From contig NW_026515539.1 in the NCBI RefSeq assembly GCF_014898815.1, positions 3,720,001 through 3,784,000 on the forward strand: DNA of 64,000 nucleotides. Reading direction: 5' to 3'. The first letter of the stretch is position 1, and every line of letters starts with the position of its first letter. Below the pieces are notes generated by a model. That model had not been told where the DNA came from and made no database searches. It saw nothing but the letters and a program-made list of their open reading frames with translations. Positions 1-9,354 of this stretch are shown here, piece after piece. Source of the DNA: Panonychus citri. Its lineage: Eukaryota; Arthropoda; Arachnida; Trombidiformes; Tetranychidae. The position numbers and the translations under genes are program-made.

Positions 1-571
1 CGAGCTGTATCTTTCCAGCATCATCTTTCAACCTTCTCCATTCTTTCCCATCTAGCTTATCAGCAATAGCTTTACCTACAACTAAAGACCTAGCACAGCA
101 AAGGCCGTCTCTTTCGATCATAATAGCTTTTGTTGACCTTCTTTCGTAAGAATTTAAATCTGTATCTCCGTACTTTCGTTTACTTCCCCCACCACTAGGC
201 ATTTTTATGATAACTATATCCACTGTTAGAAGACCTTGGAACAGAAATTCGATATTAGATTGACAAACTTTGAATATAGCGTTAGTTATTACGTTTCTAG
301 TCAACTGAGACCCTCTTTGAAAAGAGATCCATATATCTTTTACCAAAGTTTCGTTTCTTATCATTATCTTAATCATATCTGAATCATCGACTCTAAAGCC
401 AATGTCAGCTATTGCTCGAAACAAAGTATTCTCAATATTTACGATGAGTGACATCAATGATTGTGTTTCTCTTTGTCCATCATATGTTATTTCTATCTGT
501 CGTGAAATTTCTATGTAGTTCCATGATGGATTTGTTCTTTCACTGGTCGTGAGAACGCGATAATTAAACAT
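1..571 (-). CDS. Partial: N-terminal region resembling Polinton/adintovirus-type family B DNA polymerase
   Basis: An uninterrupted minus-strand frame starts at an ATG at 571 and is still open at the left window edge (190 codons visible). About 130 residues in, a Gly/Lys-rich linker precedes a segment containing DGLCCARSLVVGKA. This 'CCAR' block, followed by an Asp/Lys-rich stretch and a W-R-x-L-K segment, resembles the block that precedes the exonuclease part of protein-primed DNA polymerases in Polinton/Maverick, adintovirus and bidnavirus-like elements. That is recognition from family knowledge, not an alignment. The catalytic exonuclease and polymerase motifs would lie outside the window, so intactness cannot be judged. 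The neighbouring minus-strand small frames and the inverted-repeat tandem array at 2.2-2.8 kb fit a mobile or viral-derived element. It could instead be an unrelated protein with a chance match. Confidence 0.5.
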   Translation of the reverse strand, partial: MFNYRVLTTSERTNPSWNYIEISRQIEITYDGQRETQSLMSLIVNIENTLFRAIADIGFRVDDSDMIKIMIRNETLVKDIWISFQRGSQLTRNVITNAIFKVCQSNIEFLFQGLLTVDIVIIKMPSGGGSKRKYGDTDLNSYERRSTKAIMIERDGLCCARSLVVGKAIADKLDGKEWRRLKDDAGKIQL

Positions 572-905
572 TTTAAATTATATTTACAAATTTTATTAAG
601 GATTATAATGAGTACAAGTTATTTTTTTCGTTTTACGTTTTGAATTTTTTTTTGTGTTTGTGAAATTTTGTATTTTTTTTGGGTTTTCAACTTTATGGCT
701 ATATGGTAAATTAATTATAATGATAAAGAAATAAAATCAAAGATCGAAAGAAAATAAAGAAAGTAAAGAAAAAAGAATAATGGAACTTAAAAGTAAAGAT
801 ATTGAATATAGATATAAAGTGTATCGAAATTGGATAAATGTTGATTAAATGATAATAAGTTGATTTGCTATATAGATAGCATCATAATCGTCATGATGAT
901 GTTGT
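572..905. other. AT-rich spacer between two minus-strand frames
   Basis: About 330 bases of A/T-rich sequence with A/G-rich tracts at 720-790 and no open frame of note. It would be the 3' flank of the frame ending at 906 and the 5' flank of the frame starting at 571. No clear TATA box or poly(A) signal stands out. Confidence 0.4.
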
Positions 906-1409
906 TTACGATCGTCGGCGTTTCTGTTGAAGAGAAGATGGTAAAAGGTTATCTTTAGTAAGATGGTCTTTATCAATACCATAGGCAAGCTCAAAGCAAG
1001 GTGATCTCTCGTTATGAAAAGCTGCTAGAACGCCATCTCTGAACAGTTTATTCGATTTCTGTTCATTGAAATGAACCTGAAGAAGTTTAACAGCTTCCTG
1101 CTCAGATTTCTCGAAAAAACTCATTATCTTGATGAAAAGCAATTGGATCTCTTTATCATGCTCTTTACTCATCATGAGATCTTCGAACCATTTCTCACAA
1201 ATTAGCGAAGATGGAGTAACAGTAATGCAGTTATGATCAGCAGGCGAGAGAACTTCATATTCAACGTTATTTCCTCGTTGTTTACATCCAGGACACTTTG
1301 TTTTTATGTAATTAGCCGCAACCTTGAACAATACGAAGCTCATACAGTTGAAGAGAATATCGCTGGCAACTTCCTCAACCGAATCGAAATTTTCGACAAA
1401 GTAAGCCAT
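906..1409 (-). CDS. Uncharacterised 167-aa protein with possible zinc-binding Cys/His cluster
   Basis: I do not recognise this protein. The frame begins at an ATG (1409) that lies inside the end of the preceding minus-strand frame, overlapping it by 70 bases in a different reading frame. Residues about 37-65 contain CPGC, then an HNC about 20 residues on and another Cys about 11 residues later, which could bind a metal. The middle is Lys/Glu-rich and helical in character, and the C-terminus is basic (QQKRRRS). The length, the different-frame overlap and the shared strand with the polymerase-like frame fit a compact viral or Polinton-type gene set, but the function is unknown. Confidence 0.4.
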   Translation of the reverse strand: MAYFVENFDSVEEVASDILFNCMSFVLFKVAANYIKTKCPGCKQRGNNVEYEVLSPADHNCITVTPSSLICEKWFEDLMMSKEHDKEIQLLFIKIMSFFEKSEQEAVKLLQVHFNEQKSNKLFRDGVLAAFHNERSPCFELAYGIDKDHLTKDNLLPSSLQQKRRRS

Positions 1410-1828
1410 GGGTGAATGATCCTGATTAACCTGGTAATTTCTTTTTTCTGGAGCATAATTCCGCTAACTTTGTCTTTCTCAAGTAAGACAGCGTATTTTT
1501 CTGTTGAAGATTCATCTTCATCCTCAATCAGGTAAACAGAGCGGCGATAATAAGCGTTGTTAGTAAAATGTTGAACTTCTTCCTCGCCTTCTTCCAATAG
1601 CTCTTGAAGTTTGAGCAGCTCTTTAACTTTGAGCCGTATACCTGTTGGAGTCCATAAACCTTCTTTCGTCCAAACTCTTAGATCGATACTGAGCCAAGTC
1701 TTACGCATATCAGTATCTTCATGAAGAGATTCCTGTTTAGCTCTGACGACACGAATGGATTTGGTTTTACCAGCTAAGAATCCACCGCAAGTGCTTATCA
1801 AAGAGAACATCAAGTTATCCCATTCCAT
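1340..1828 (-). CDS. PC4-like (transcription coactivator p15 type) small protein
   Basis: A 162-codon minus-strand frame from an ATG at 1828. Residues about 46-80 run from 'LSIDLRVWTKEGLWTPTGI' into a Leu/Lys/Glu-rich helix. This matches the PC4/Sub1 single-strand-DNA-binding fold in outline: beta strand with D-[IL]-R-x-[WY], an E-G turn, a P-x-G-I-x-L strand, then the C-terminal helix. The flanking basic strand (KTKSIRVVRAKQ) would also fit nucleic-acid binding. PC4-like proteins act in transcription or replication on ssDNA. The last 70 bases overlap the next minus-strand frame. The resemblance is by eye only; a chance match to a short fold is possible. Confidence 0.4.
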   Translation of the reverse strand: MEWDNLMFSLISTCGGFLAGKTKSIRVVRAKQESLHEDTDMRKTWLSIDLRVWTKEGLWTPTGIRLKVKELLKLQELLEEGEEEVQHFTNNAYYRRSVYLIEDEDESSTEKYAVLLEKDKVSGIMLQKKEITRLIRIIHPWLTLSKISIRLRKLPAIFSSTV

Positions 1829-2094
1829 CTTGGCTATATCGTACTATTTTTCAGATTCGGAAAACGATATTGATCTTTCTGTTAACTACTTGTTTTTCTG
1901 ATACTGCAGGTTCGTACTAGATGACGCACAGGATTGTTAACTTCGTTTAATCAAGGCTGTTGCTCTAACAATGAAGGACTTATGAAAGCTTTTGAATAAT
2001 ACCAAAAGTCTGTAAAACAATTAAGAAATAAATTGAATATGAATCACTTGCTTTGATACTCTAATTCATAAATCAATAACGTCTAGACCCTCTT

Positions 2095-2176
2095 TAATAT
2101 TAGTCACACTCAAAAGGTTCATGAAACGCGTACACGTAATACGTGAATCACGTACCCCTCTGTGTAACTAATATTA
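2095..2176. repeat. Imperfect inverted repeat (15-bp arms) enclosing ACGT-rich core
   Basis: The arms taatattagtcacac (2095-2109) and gtgtaactaatatta (2162-2176) are reverse complements with one mismatch. The enclosed bases carry several ACGT cores (cacgtaatacgtg and a further cacgtac). It sits two bases from the left arm of the inverted repeat that frames the 48-bp tandem array, so the two structures are probably related. A hairpin or cruciform is possible. Confidence 0.55.
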
Positions 2177-2178
2177 AT

Positions 2179-2783
2179 TAGATATCAAGCTACTGATAAA
2201 AAAGGCTTCAGAGCCTCATCCTACTTCATTGCTATATCGACAATGACCAAGCTGCTGAGCTTATGGTTTTCAAATGTGGCTACCGAGAGCCATGACCAAG
2301 CCTTAGAGCTATGGGTTTTTTTCGCTGCTACCGAGAGCAATGACCAAGCTGATGAGCTATGGGTATTCTTCGTAGCTTCCGAGAGCTATGACCTAGCCAT
2401 TTAGCCTGAGGATTTCTATGCGGCTTCCTAGAGCCATGACCTGGCTGTAAAGCCTACGGATTTCCATGCGGCGACCGAGCGCCCCGACCTTGCTGACGAG
2501 CATAAGGGTTATATTTGTGGCTTCCGAGGCCATGACCTAACTGACGAGCCAGGGTTTACTTAGCGGCTACCTAGAGCCATGACCTCGATGTTGAGCGAGG
2601 GTTTATACAGTAGCTACCTAGAGCTATGACCAAGCCTTAGAGCTTTGGGTTCTCTTCGTGGCTACCGAGAGCCATGACCTAGCTGTATAGCTGAGGTTTT
2701 CTTTCGTGGCATGAGGCCGTTACCTTGCTGTTGAGCGAGGGTTTGAGTCTTGCTGTTGAGCATAGACTGTAGCTTGATATCTA
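2179..2783. mobile_element. Inverted-repeat-bracketed unit containing a tandem array
   Basis: A perfect 15-bp inverted repeat, tagatatcaagctac at 2179-2193 and its reverse complement at 2769-2783, encloses a GC-richer tandem array. No open frame of useful length lies inside. Nonautonomous elements with short inverted ends and a tandem-repeat core are known (Helentron/DINE-like families), and Polinton-type termini can carry internal tandem repeats; either would fit. No target-site duplication is obvious beside the arms. Confidence 0.5.
2230..2765. repeat. 48-bp degenerate tandem repeat, about 11 copies
   Basis: The marker pentamer TGACC or a one-base variant recurs at 2244, 2293, 2341, 2389, 2437, 2485, 2533, 2580, 2627, 2675 and 2720. 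Spacings are 49, 48, 48, 48, 48, 48, 48, 47, 47, 48 and 45 bases. Each unit also carries versions of GAGCTATGGG and GGCTACCGAGAGCCA. The array is clearly richer in G+C than its flanks. The consensus is open in one minus-strand frame, but individual units have stops and 47/49-base spacings, so it is not coding now. Confidence 0.85.
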
Positions 2784-3739
2784 CGAGTAGTCAAGTATAT
2801 TAGAAGTTTTTAAACTAACCTGAGATTTCTGACTGATGAAAATACATTGAATTTTGTCGTCTTATATACTGTTTTTCCAGTGAGTAGAAAGCTACATTAC
2901 TTCTCCTCTGTTCAAAAATTATAATTTCGATAAACCTCCAAAATAATTCTAATTAACGATATCGATTGAATATTATATTATATTCTATCTAGATAAAACA
3001 ACGAAGGTTGTTTCAGGTAATTTAATAAGATTGAATTAAATCTTTCTGTTTAAATCTTTACTAAACTCATAAGATATTTTGAGTTTACATGATGTTCGTA
3101 GTCTTGATTAATCTAATACCGATAATCAATTCTATACGACCCATTACATTAAGAAACGATTAAGTTATAGCTATCAATTTATATTCGCTATATATAATTA
3201 GAGCATTCAAACATAATTCATTAAAGATCGTAAAAGATTCGACTGAATGTCCATGAAAAAGTATTATTTGAATCCATTTCAATGTTAAAATAAAATACAA
3301 TCAGTGGTATATTGTAAGAAAGAATAAATTTAACATAAAGAATCAAATCATAAGACAATAAAGCATCTCACATTTTAATAATCACGTTTTAGCAATAAAA
3401 TAAGAAAAGCGAGGTTTGATCAGAAACGAGTAATCTTTTGATTTGCTGCTACACTTTTTCTCATAGCCTAAAAGTCAATAAAACGTACATTTCTAGTGAA
3501 TTTACCATTTAGGTTAATTATTACAAAAACGAAATTGTCACGTCTACTTATTTGGTAATGCTTGTAGTTAATTTGTGACAAAGTTTAAAAGGTTATCTCA
3601 ATAACGTTCACAAAAAGAAAATAACAAGAAACGGATCATCTCAAACAACCTACAAGATTTTGATTATACTCTCAGAGAAATCATTTCTGTTCTTGTTGCT
3701 ATACAGTTAATTTTATTTTGTTTTCTACGTGTAAAAACC
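2784..3739. other. AT-rich spacer, no gene seen
   Basis: About 950 bases with no frame or repeat that I can support. The last ~100 bases before 3740 would be the 5' flank of the coiled-coil frame. Confidence 0.4.
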
Positions 3740-4159
3740 ATGAGTTCTCAAAGTCTCTGTAGTCTTAACCATGTGAATCAAGCTATGAAGAAAACAAATG
3801 ATTCAAACTCTGCGTCAAAATCAGCTCAACATCGTCAACCTAGTAGAGGAAAAGATATAAACAACCTTCGCAAGACAATGAAAAAACATCGTGGTGGACT
3901 TTCTCATCGTGTTGATATGCACTTTGAAAGTCTACAAAACTGTATCAGAAAAAATTCTACTTTAATCGGAAATATCACTGATCAGTTGAACAAGTTGAAA
4001 ACCGATATAACTTCTATTCAAAGCTGTGTTGACATCATCAAAAGTAAAATTGAAAAAAATAAATGTATTTATTCATCGTGTTCATCATCAGATATGGAAA
4101 GCGATACAGACAATGTTCAGAAAAACGATGTCGCAGGTAAGGAGATAGCAGTGATCTAA
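3740..4159 (+). CDS. Small basic protein with predicted coiled coil, unknown function
   Basis: A 139-codon single-exon frame from ATG to TAA. The first ~70 residues are Ser/Asn/Lys/Arg-rich and basic. Residues about 68-107 have hydrophobic residues at heptad-like spacing (LIGNITDQLNKLKTDI and on), typical of a short coiled coil. The tail is acidic and serine-rich. Codon use looks real rather than random, and the frame lies in the same accessory block as the polymerase-like and PC4-like frames. No family is recognised. A DNA- or capsid-associated role is conceivable but is only inference. Confidence 0.4.
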   Translation: MSSQSLCSLNHVNQAMKKTNDSNSASKSAQHRQPSRGKDINNLRKTMKKHRGGLSHRVDMHFESLQNCIRKNSTLIGNITDQLNKLKTDITSIQSCVDIIKSKIEKNKCIYSSCSSSDMESDTDNVQKNDVAGKEIAVI

Positions 4160-4320
4160 TTCACTTCCAAGGCTTGGATCAATTCTGGTGAATATGTAGC
4201 ATCATCTTTGCTTTTAGCTGCCGTTGAATCGCTCAAGCATAACAAATCTTGGTTTTTTGTCTCCTTACTAATCGACCTTATCTAATGAAATCACGAAAAA
4301 ATTGTAATTCGGAGTTATCT

Positions 4321-5033
4321 TCAAGTTTTGGCTAAACTCACCGTTTTGTTTTCAACTTCTTGTGTAGATTGACCTTTATAGCAAACAAATTTTTTCAAGC
4401 AAATGTAGCTGCATATGATAATGAACACACAAACTATCAACGATAAAAAGCTCAGAAAAATCAACAAGCTATTAAGGTATTTATTTTCACCACCAATATT
4501 ACTTGTAACCAACTTTTCTCTTCTGAATTAGGAACTTTTTATATTTCTTTTCACCATGATGAGTCTCGTTCTTTTCCGCTATATCATTTACTATATGGAG
4601 AACTGTTTTCGGTTTTTCCTTATCGCTCAAAGATTGACTCTCTATGAAACCTTTAAAATAAAAAGAAATGATATTTACAATAAAAGAAAATCTCGTATTT
4701 CCTATTCTCATATCTCACAGAGCTTGAATACTTACAGCAAATACCGCGATAAAGTATCATCACAAAGGTAGATAATATCGCAATCACTTTTCGGTAGAAT
4801 TATCAATTCTTCACCAATAATTCTATATGGACAACCCATTGTGTTACCTTTACACCTTTTGAGCACAAGAATTTATTGATTACATCTTTGGTTAATGCTA
4901 TGAAGAACCAAGAAAAAATCGATGATTAGAAACTGTAAATCTCTAAATGTTTAACTAACCTGTTTCTTTAGGAATCACCACTTTATAGCTTTCGTTTTCG
5001 AGGGCAAAAGATAAAAACGATAAAAACATTGAT
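4321..5033 (-). CDS. Putative multi-exon signal-peptide/membrane protein, exact structure uncertain
   Basis: Minus strand. Exon 1 starts at an ATG at 5033 and encodes a signal-peptide-like start (MLSMFLSFLSFALENESYK), ending at a GTTAGT donor near 4961. A second exon (about 4833-4732) encodes a Cys-containing ectodomain stretch (two Asp-Cys-type sites) and ends at GTAAGT. A Lys/Glu-rich segment follows (about 4665-4500). The last part (4512-4321) encodes a strong transmembrane segment (residues about 15-37 of that frame) and a 20-odd-residue polar tail with a Cys pair near the membrane. The third and fourth segments lie in different frames; a TTCCTAATTCAG acceptor (about 4530) may join them, but I could not find a donor that fits. 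It reads as a type I membrane protein, possibly decayed. Confidence 0.3.
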
Positions 5034-5439
5034 AACATCGCTAATTAATACTGAATATTTAGAATTATAAACAAACGAGATCATCAGATAATTCAACATA
5101 AGAACAAGGGTGTGTTCGTTTTGTTTTGTTTTCGTTGTTCGGGTAACCTGTTGCTATAACTACAACAACATAGATCTTAAAGAGCTAAAAGAAAATTTTG
5201 AAAACCAAACCGTTTGTTTAGAGAAGACTTTGTATCTTAATTAATCAGTCATAGCTTTAAATCTCAATTGATCAACCGATTTATTAAGCTATTATGTTTA
5301 CCTTTACTCTTCAACTTCTTCTCTTTATAGCTTATCAAAGCCAATGTAGCTTTTTGTTCGCTACAAAAAATTCTACGTAAATTCATTTTGTGTTTCTTTT
5401 AGTTTTAACTTTTGTGTTGTTAGTTTTAGTTGTCTTAAA

Positions 5440-6700
5440 ATGAATTCTCAAATTGTTTTCGAAAATAATGATTTAATCAACATCGGTGAATTTGAAATTT
5501 TACCTCATGGCCAGAGTTGATGAAGAAAATTGAATCATCATTTTAATTGCTGGTGCCTTTCTCGATAAAGATTTTCCAAAGGAAAATAGTCTACATGCCA
5601 AATGTAAAAAGCTAATATCGATGCTAATTTGTGGGCTCAATCAGCAACCTGTAAAAAGTATTACCCTCTTTTGAAGGTAAATTATTTCACCTTTTGATCC
5701 AGAAAATTCTACCTTCTTGGTCAATCAGGTAAGTTTCGGTGATCTTTTCTATGTTGTTGATTCATTTCAATATCGCTTTTTCTCTCTCTATCTAGAGTCC
5801 ATTGGTGAATTGGTAGCCAAAGTCATCAACATTAACAAGAGGCAGTTGAAAATAACCAAAGTGATTATTGAAAAACTAGAGTTATTAACGCTATACAGCC
5901 TGATAGAGTTGGTGAGATGGTCCGATCAGCAAAAAATCAACACCAAAGAAACCTAAGATCACCGACTTCTTCAAGCCGATTCCATCACCATTCAAAACAA
6001 GTGTTCAACCAGGAAGTGGTGATGTAGCTGTTGCTTCAGCTATAAAGACTAGCAATGAACCATTACCTGGACCTTCAACTACTACTTGTGGTGAAATAAA
6101 ATCATCTGTTGATCCTCCAATCAATGCAGCAAAGCTGATTATTTCTGGTGATTTGGATCTACAGTTTGATTCAAGTGTTGATTCCGATCTCGGCTCAGCA
6201 GCTACAGTCAATATAGCTCAAGTATCATCACCATTGAAAAAGCCGAGACATCAGAAGGATCTTCATCTAAATTTGGTGAAATGGCTTTTAATAATCTACA
6301 AAGATTCTCAAGACCTTCGTTTGATGATTCATTACCACCTGATGCTGGTTTCGTTTTGGTAATAGATACTTCATTGAAGGTATCATACCAGTAAACAATG
6401 TACGATATAGCCAAGCGGTTGAATCAATTGATAACCTCCAGTCTCAGCCTCAAGGATTGTTAGAAAATGCTGATTCCTGATTACCATATAGTCAACCAAA
6501 CATTCAAAGGAAGAGGACATAATGGTGATCCTAGTGTTGCTGATGCTATATGTCAACGTTTGAAATGGTCAAAAGAATCAACCACTTTAGAGAAAATCAA
6601 ACAAGCCATCATCAATGAAGATTTTCTTTGAACTAACCAAGTGAAATTTTACTAATCAAATTTTTCTATCTTTATAGTCCATTGTTTGGCTATGTGGTAA
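5440..6700 (+). pseudogene. Decayed intron-containing gene, frames broken several times
   Basis: A short frame begins at an ATG at 5440 and stops after 26 codons. Protein-like segments then continue in changing frames: around 5800-5930, 5935-6235, 6235-6360 and 6370-6480, with a final 54-codon frame at 6467-6631. Splice-like signals are present: donors GTAAAT near 5679 and GTAAGT near 5730, and acceptors TCTAG near 5797 and TTATAG near 6678. Near 5945-5990 a basic stretch (KKSTPKKPK) leads into KITDFFKP, resembling a PCNA-interacting box of the T-D degron type. The middle is Ser/Thr/Pro/Asp-rich and looks disordered. I did not identify a family, and I leave the breaks as they are. Confidence 0.4.
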
Positions 6701-7196
6701 AGCGCTGCTGAAAAAGACGATTATTCAATGGCTTGTAATCTCATTTCTCAAAATTTTGCTGATCGGAAATGTAAGGCAGCCAAAAGGAAGCTTTGGTAAA
6801 ACCAAAACTAAAAAGGATCAACAATCAACAATTCCGGTTCTTATTCTTACATAGCTTCTAAAATTCACAATATAGCTATTTTACTCTGTTGATGCCTTCA
6901 AATTTTATCATGTTAATCAATTTCAAATTTTATTCAAAATTGTATTTTATAATCAACAACTCTTTAGTTTGAGATGCTACAATATTTACTCAATTTTAGC
7001 TATAACCGATGTAGCTATTCAAATCTTAATTGTTTCTCTAATTAGCCGAAAGAATTAAAATTGACGACTGTCAGGCTATATATCTTTAATTAATTATAAT
7101 TTGTGACTTAATTACTAATGATCATCAGGTTTGATCGGTGTTCAACTACAACATTTACTGACGTTCAGTGTCTATGAATTTTCCATGGGCTCTGAC

Positions 7197-7219
7197 GACG
7201 CTCCGCCCCGGGGAGCGTC
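7197..7219. repeat. GC-rich perfect hairpin (8-bp stem, 7-base loop)
   Basis: GACGCTCC (7197-7204) and GGAGCGTC (7212-7219) are perfect reverse complements around the loop gccccgg. This is the most G+C-dense short stretch in the left quarter and lies where gene-like accessory sequence gives way to the microsatellite-rich desert, so it may mark an element end. Confidence 0.6.
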
Positions 7220-9330
7220 ATATTCTATTATTAATGTAGAACTGTTCAAAGATTAGTCCAACATTGAAAAAAACTTTTCAACATTTTGTTTTCCTTTGAT
7301 AATAATAACTTTTTGTTGAGAGTCTTCAAAACCTAATCAACTTAATGATGATGATGATGATTATTGTCAAAAACTTTTGCCACCCTTTACTATTTATATA
7401 TTTACAGTAAATTGGTTAAAACAAACTCTAAACAATATTAATTGTTGAGCTACAATCAACCGAGTAATGAATAGATTAGCCATCAGATTGATGATTAATT
7501 TTAACCATGGTGAAAAGTTCAACTTGAATATATAACTTTACTTTTAACAAGAGATTAGGTTTAACTTTCTCTATTCAATTCTTCATGTTAATTACTTTTT
7601 TTCAGGTTGATTAGGTTGGAAAATGTTGAAAAATCATTCAACTATTCAATCATGTTGAATGTTAACCCTGATGTTGAAAGAATGAGAGATTGGAAACCAG
7701 GAGATTGACCAGAATTTGAATATCACCATCAACATTCAGGGGAAAAGGCTGAGTCTTGAGAAGGGAAAATGAAGTTCTTTCAGTAAACTTTTCCTTTTTT
7801 TTCGTATCAAGATTATTTTTTAATTGAAATAATTTACAATCAATTAACTAGACGAAGAAAAAAAGTTTATATTGTTGAAGATAATTAATCTTGTTGATTA
7901 GAGTCTGAGTTTCTCTAAGATAATTTATACACAAAGTTCTGGATTGAAAGTTCTGCTTTTGCTATTCAATGGATTATCATCAATTGTGAACATCATGTCA
8001 ATAGTTTAATATAAATCGACATTGAGATTGATTCTTAATCTTTGTTTTTATTAATATTTATTTCAACAGGTTCCCATAAATTCTGGTGATATTTATCATG
8101 TTACATGGAATCAGTGGATAAATTGTGAGTAATATTTTCTACTTAAATGTTGTCAATTTTTTTTTCTACTCTTCTGTCATCATCATCTTCATCTTTACTT
8201 TTTTTTATCGAGAACAACTCACTGTCATGGTGATGATCATGTTAGAATAATATTTTCATTCTTACACTTGAAATTCAGGGATCGAAAATCAGAGAGAGAT
8301 GAAAAAATTCTGATATACATTTATTTTCATGAGAAGATATTAAAATATCGTCAATGTGAAAGAAAAAGATTCAATATATTTCTCTTGGTTTTTTTATCTT
8401 TATTACTGAGATTTCCGATTTTTTTATGAAAACTTTTCATGGAAATTCATGAGAATTATGATTCAGTGCTGAGAAACAGGAACAATCTATCAGAAAAACC
8501 TTAAGGCGTAACTTTCTGTGAAAATCAGTCTCAAGATATTACTTGAGAATCCATTCTGATTGTATCTTGTTGATAATAATGAAAATTCAACTCAACTGAA
8601 TATTCAATAAAATAATAATAATAATCATCATCATGATCATCTTGAAGATGATGATAACAGCAAATATCATGAAAAGAACAAGAAAAGAAGCTTAATACTT
8701 GAAGCTCAACTTTATTTTTATATTTCAATTGAGAATTATTATCTCTCAGCATGAGGAATATTCAATATATATCAATTCAATCTTACCCATGGTTTCATCT
8801 TCGAGACTTGAATCATTTTCATTTACAATTCAAGATTCAATCAACTTCCGATGATATAAAATGAATCAAAAACTCAGAGATGAATAAAAATAATCTCATG
8901 AATAAACCAAACAATCAATAAGACTCAGATTGGTTTAAATAATGACAACAATTCCACTTAATTAATATCACAATCAAGAAGGAATAAAATTATATAAATA
9001 TTATGAGATAACAAATTTCCAAATAATTTACTAATGAAATTAATCAAGAATAACTTCCGATTCTCATTTGGATTCTCAAATATATAAGCTAATAATTTCT
9101 GTTCTGTGGATTCTCATGAAAAAAAACTCAATTCTATTCTTGGATTGACCTGAATTAACCTTGAAATGTCGTTGATTAAACAATGATGATTAAACTAATG
9201 AAAATTTGAAGCAAAAATAAACATCTCATCAAGGTTATCACGATGAAAGATATTATCATGAATTTCCTTCAATTGAATTTTATTCAAGTTTAATTGTATT
9301 GACAGTTTCCTGGTTAAGGTGTTTCCCAAC

Positions 9331-9354
9331 CATCATCATCATCATCATCATCAT
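9331..9354. repeat. (CAT)n microsatellite
   Basis: An uninterrupted run of CAT/ATC triplets, one of many TCA/TGA tracts in the desert (others near 7348, 13919, 15389, 21416, 26230, 35007 and 35612). Confidence 0.8.

Noticed and set aside
2230..2765. The 48-bp array as a 16-residue coding repeat on the minus strand
   Set aside because: The consensus is open but individual units carry stops and 47/49-base spacings.
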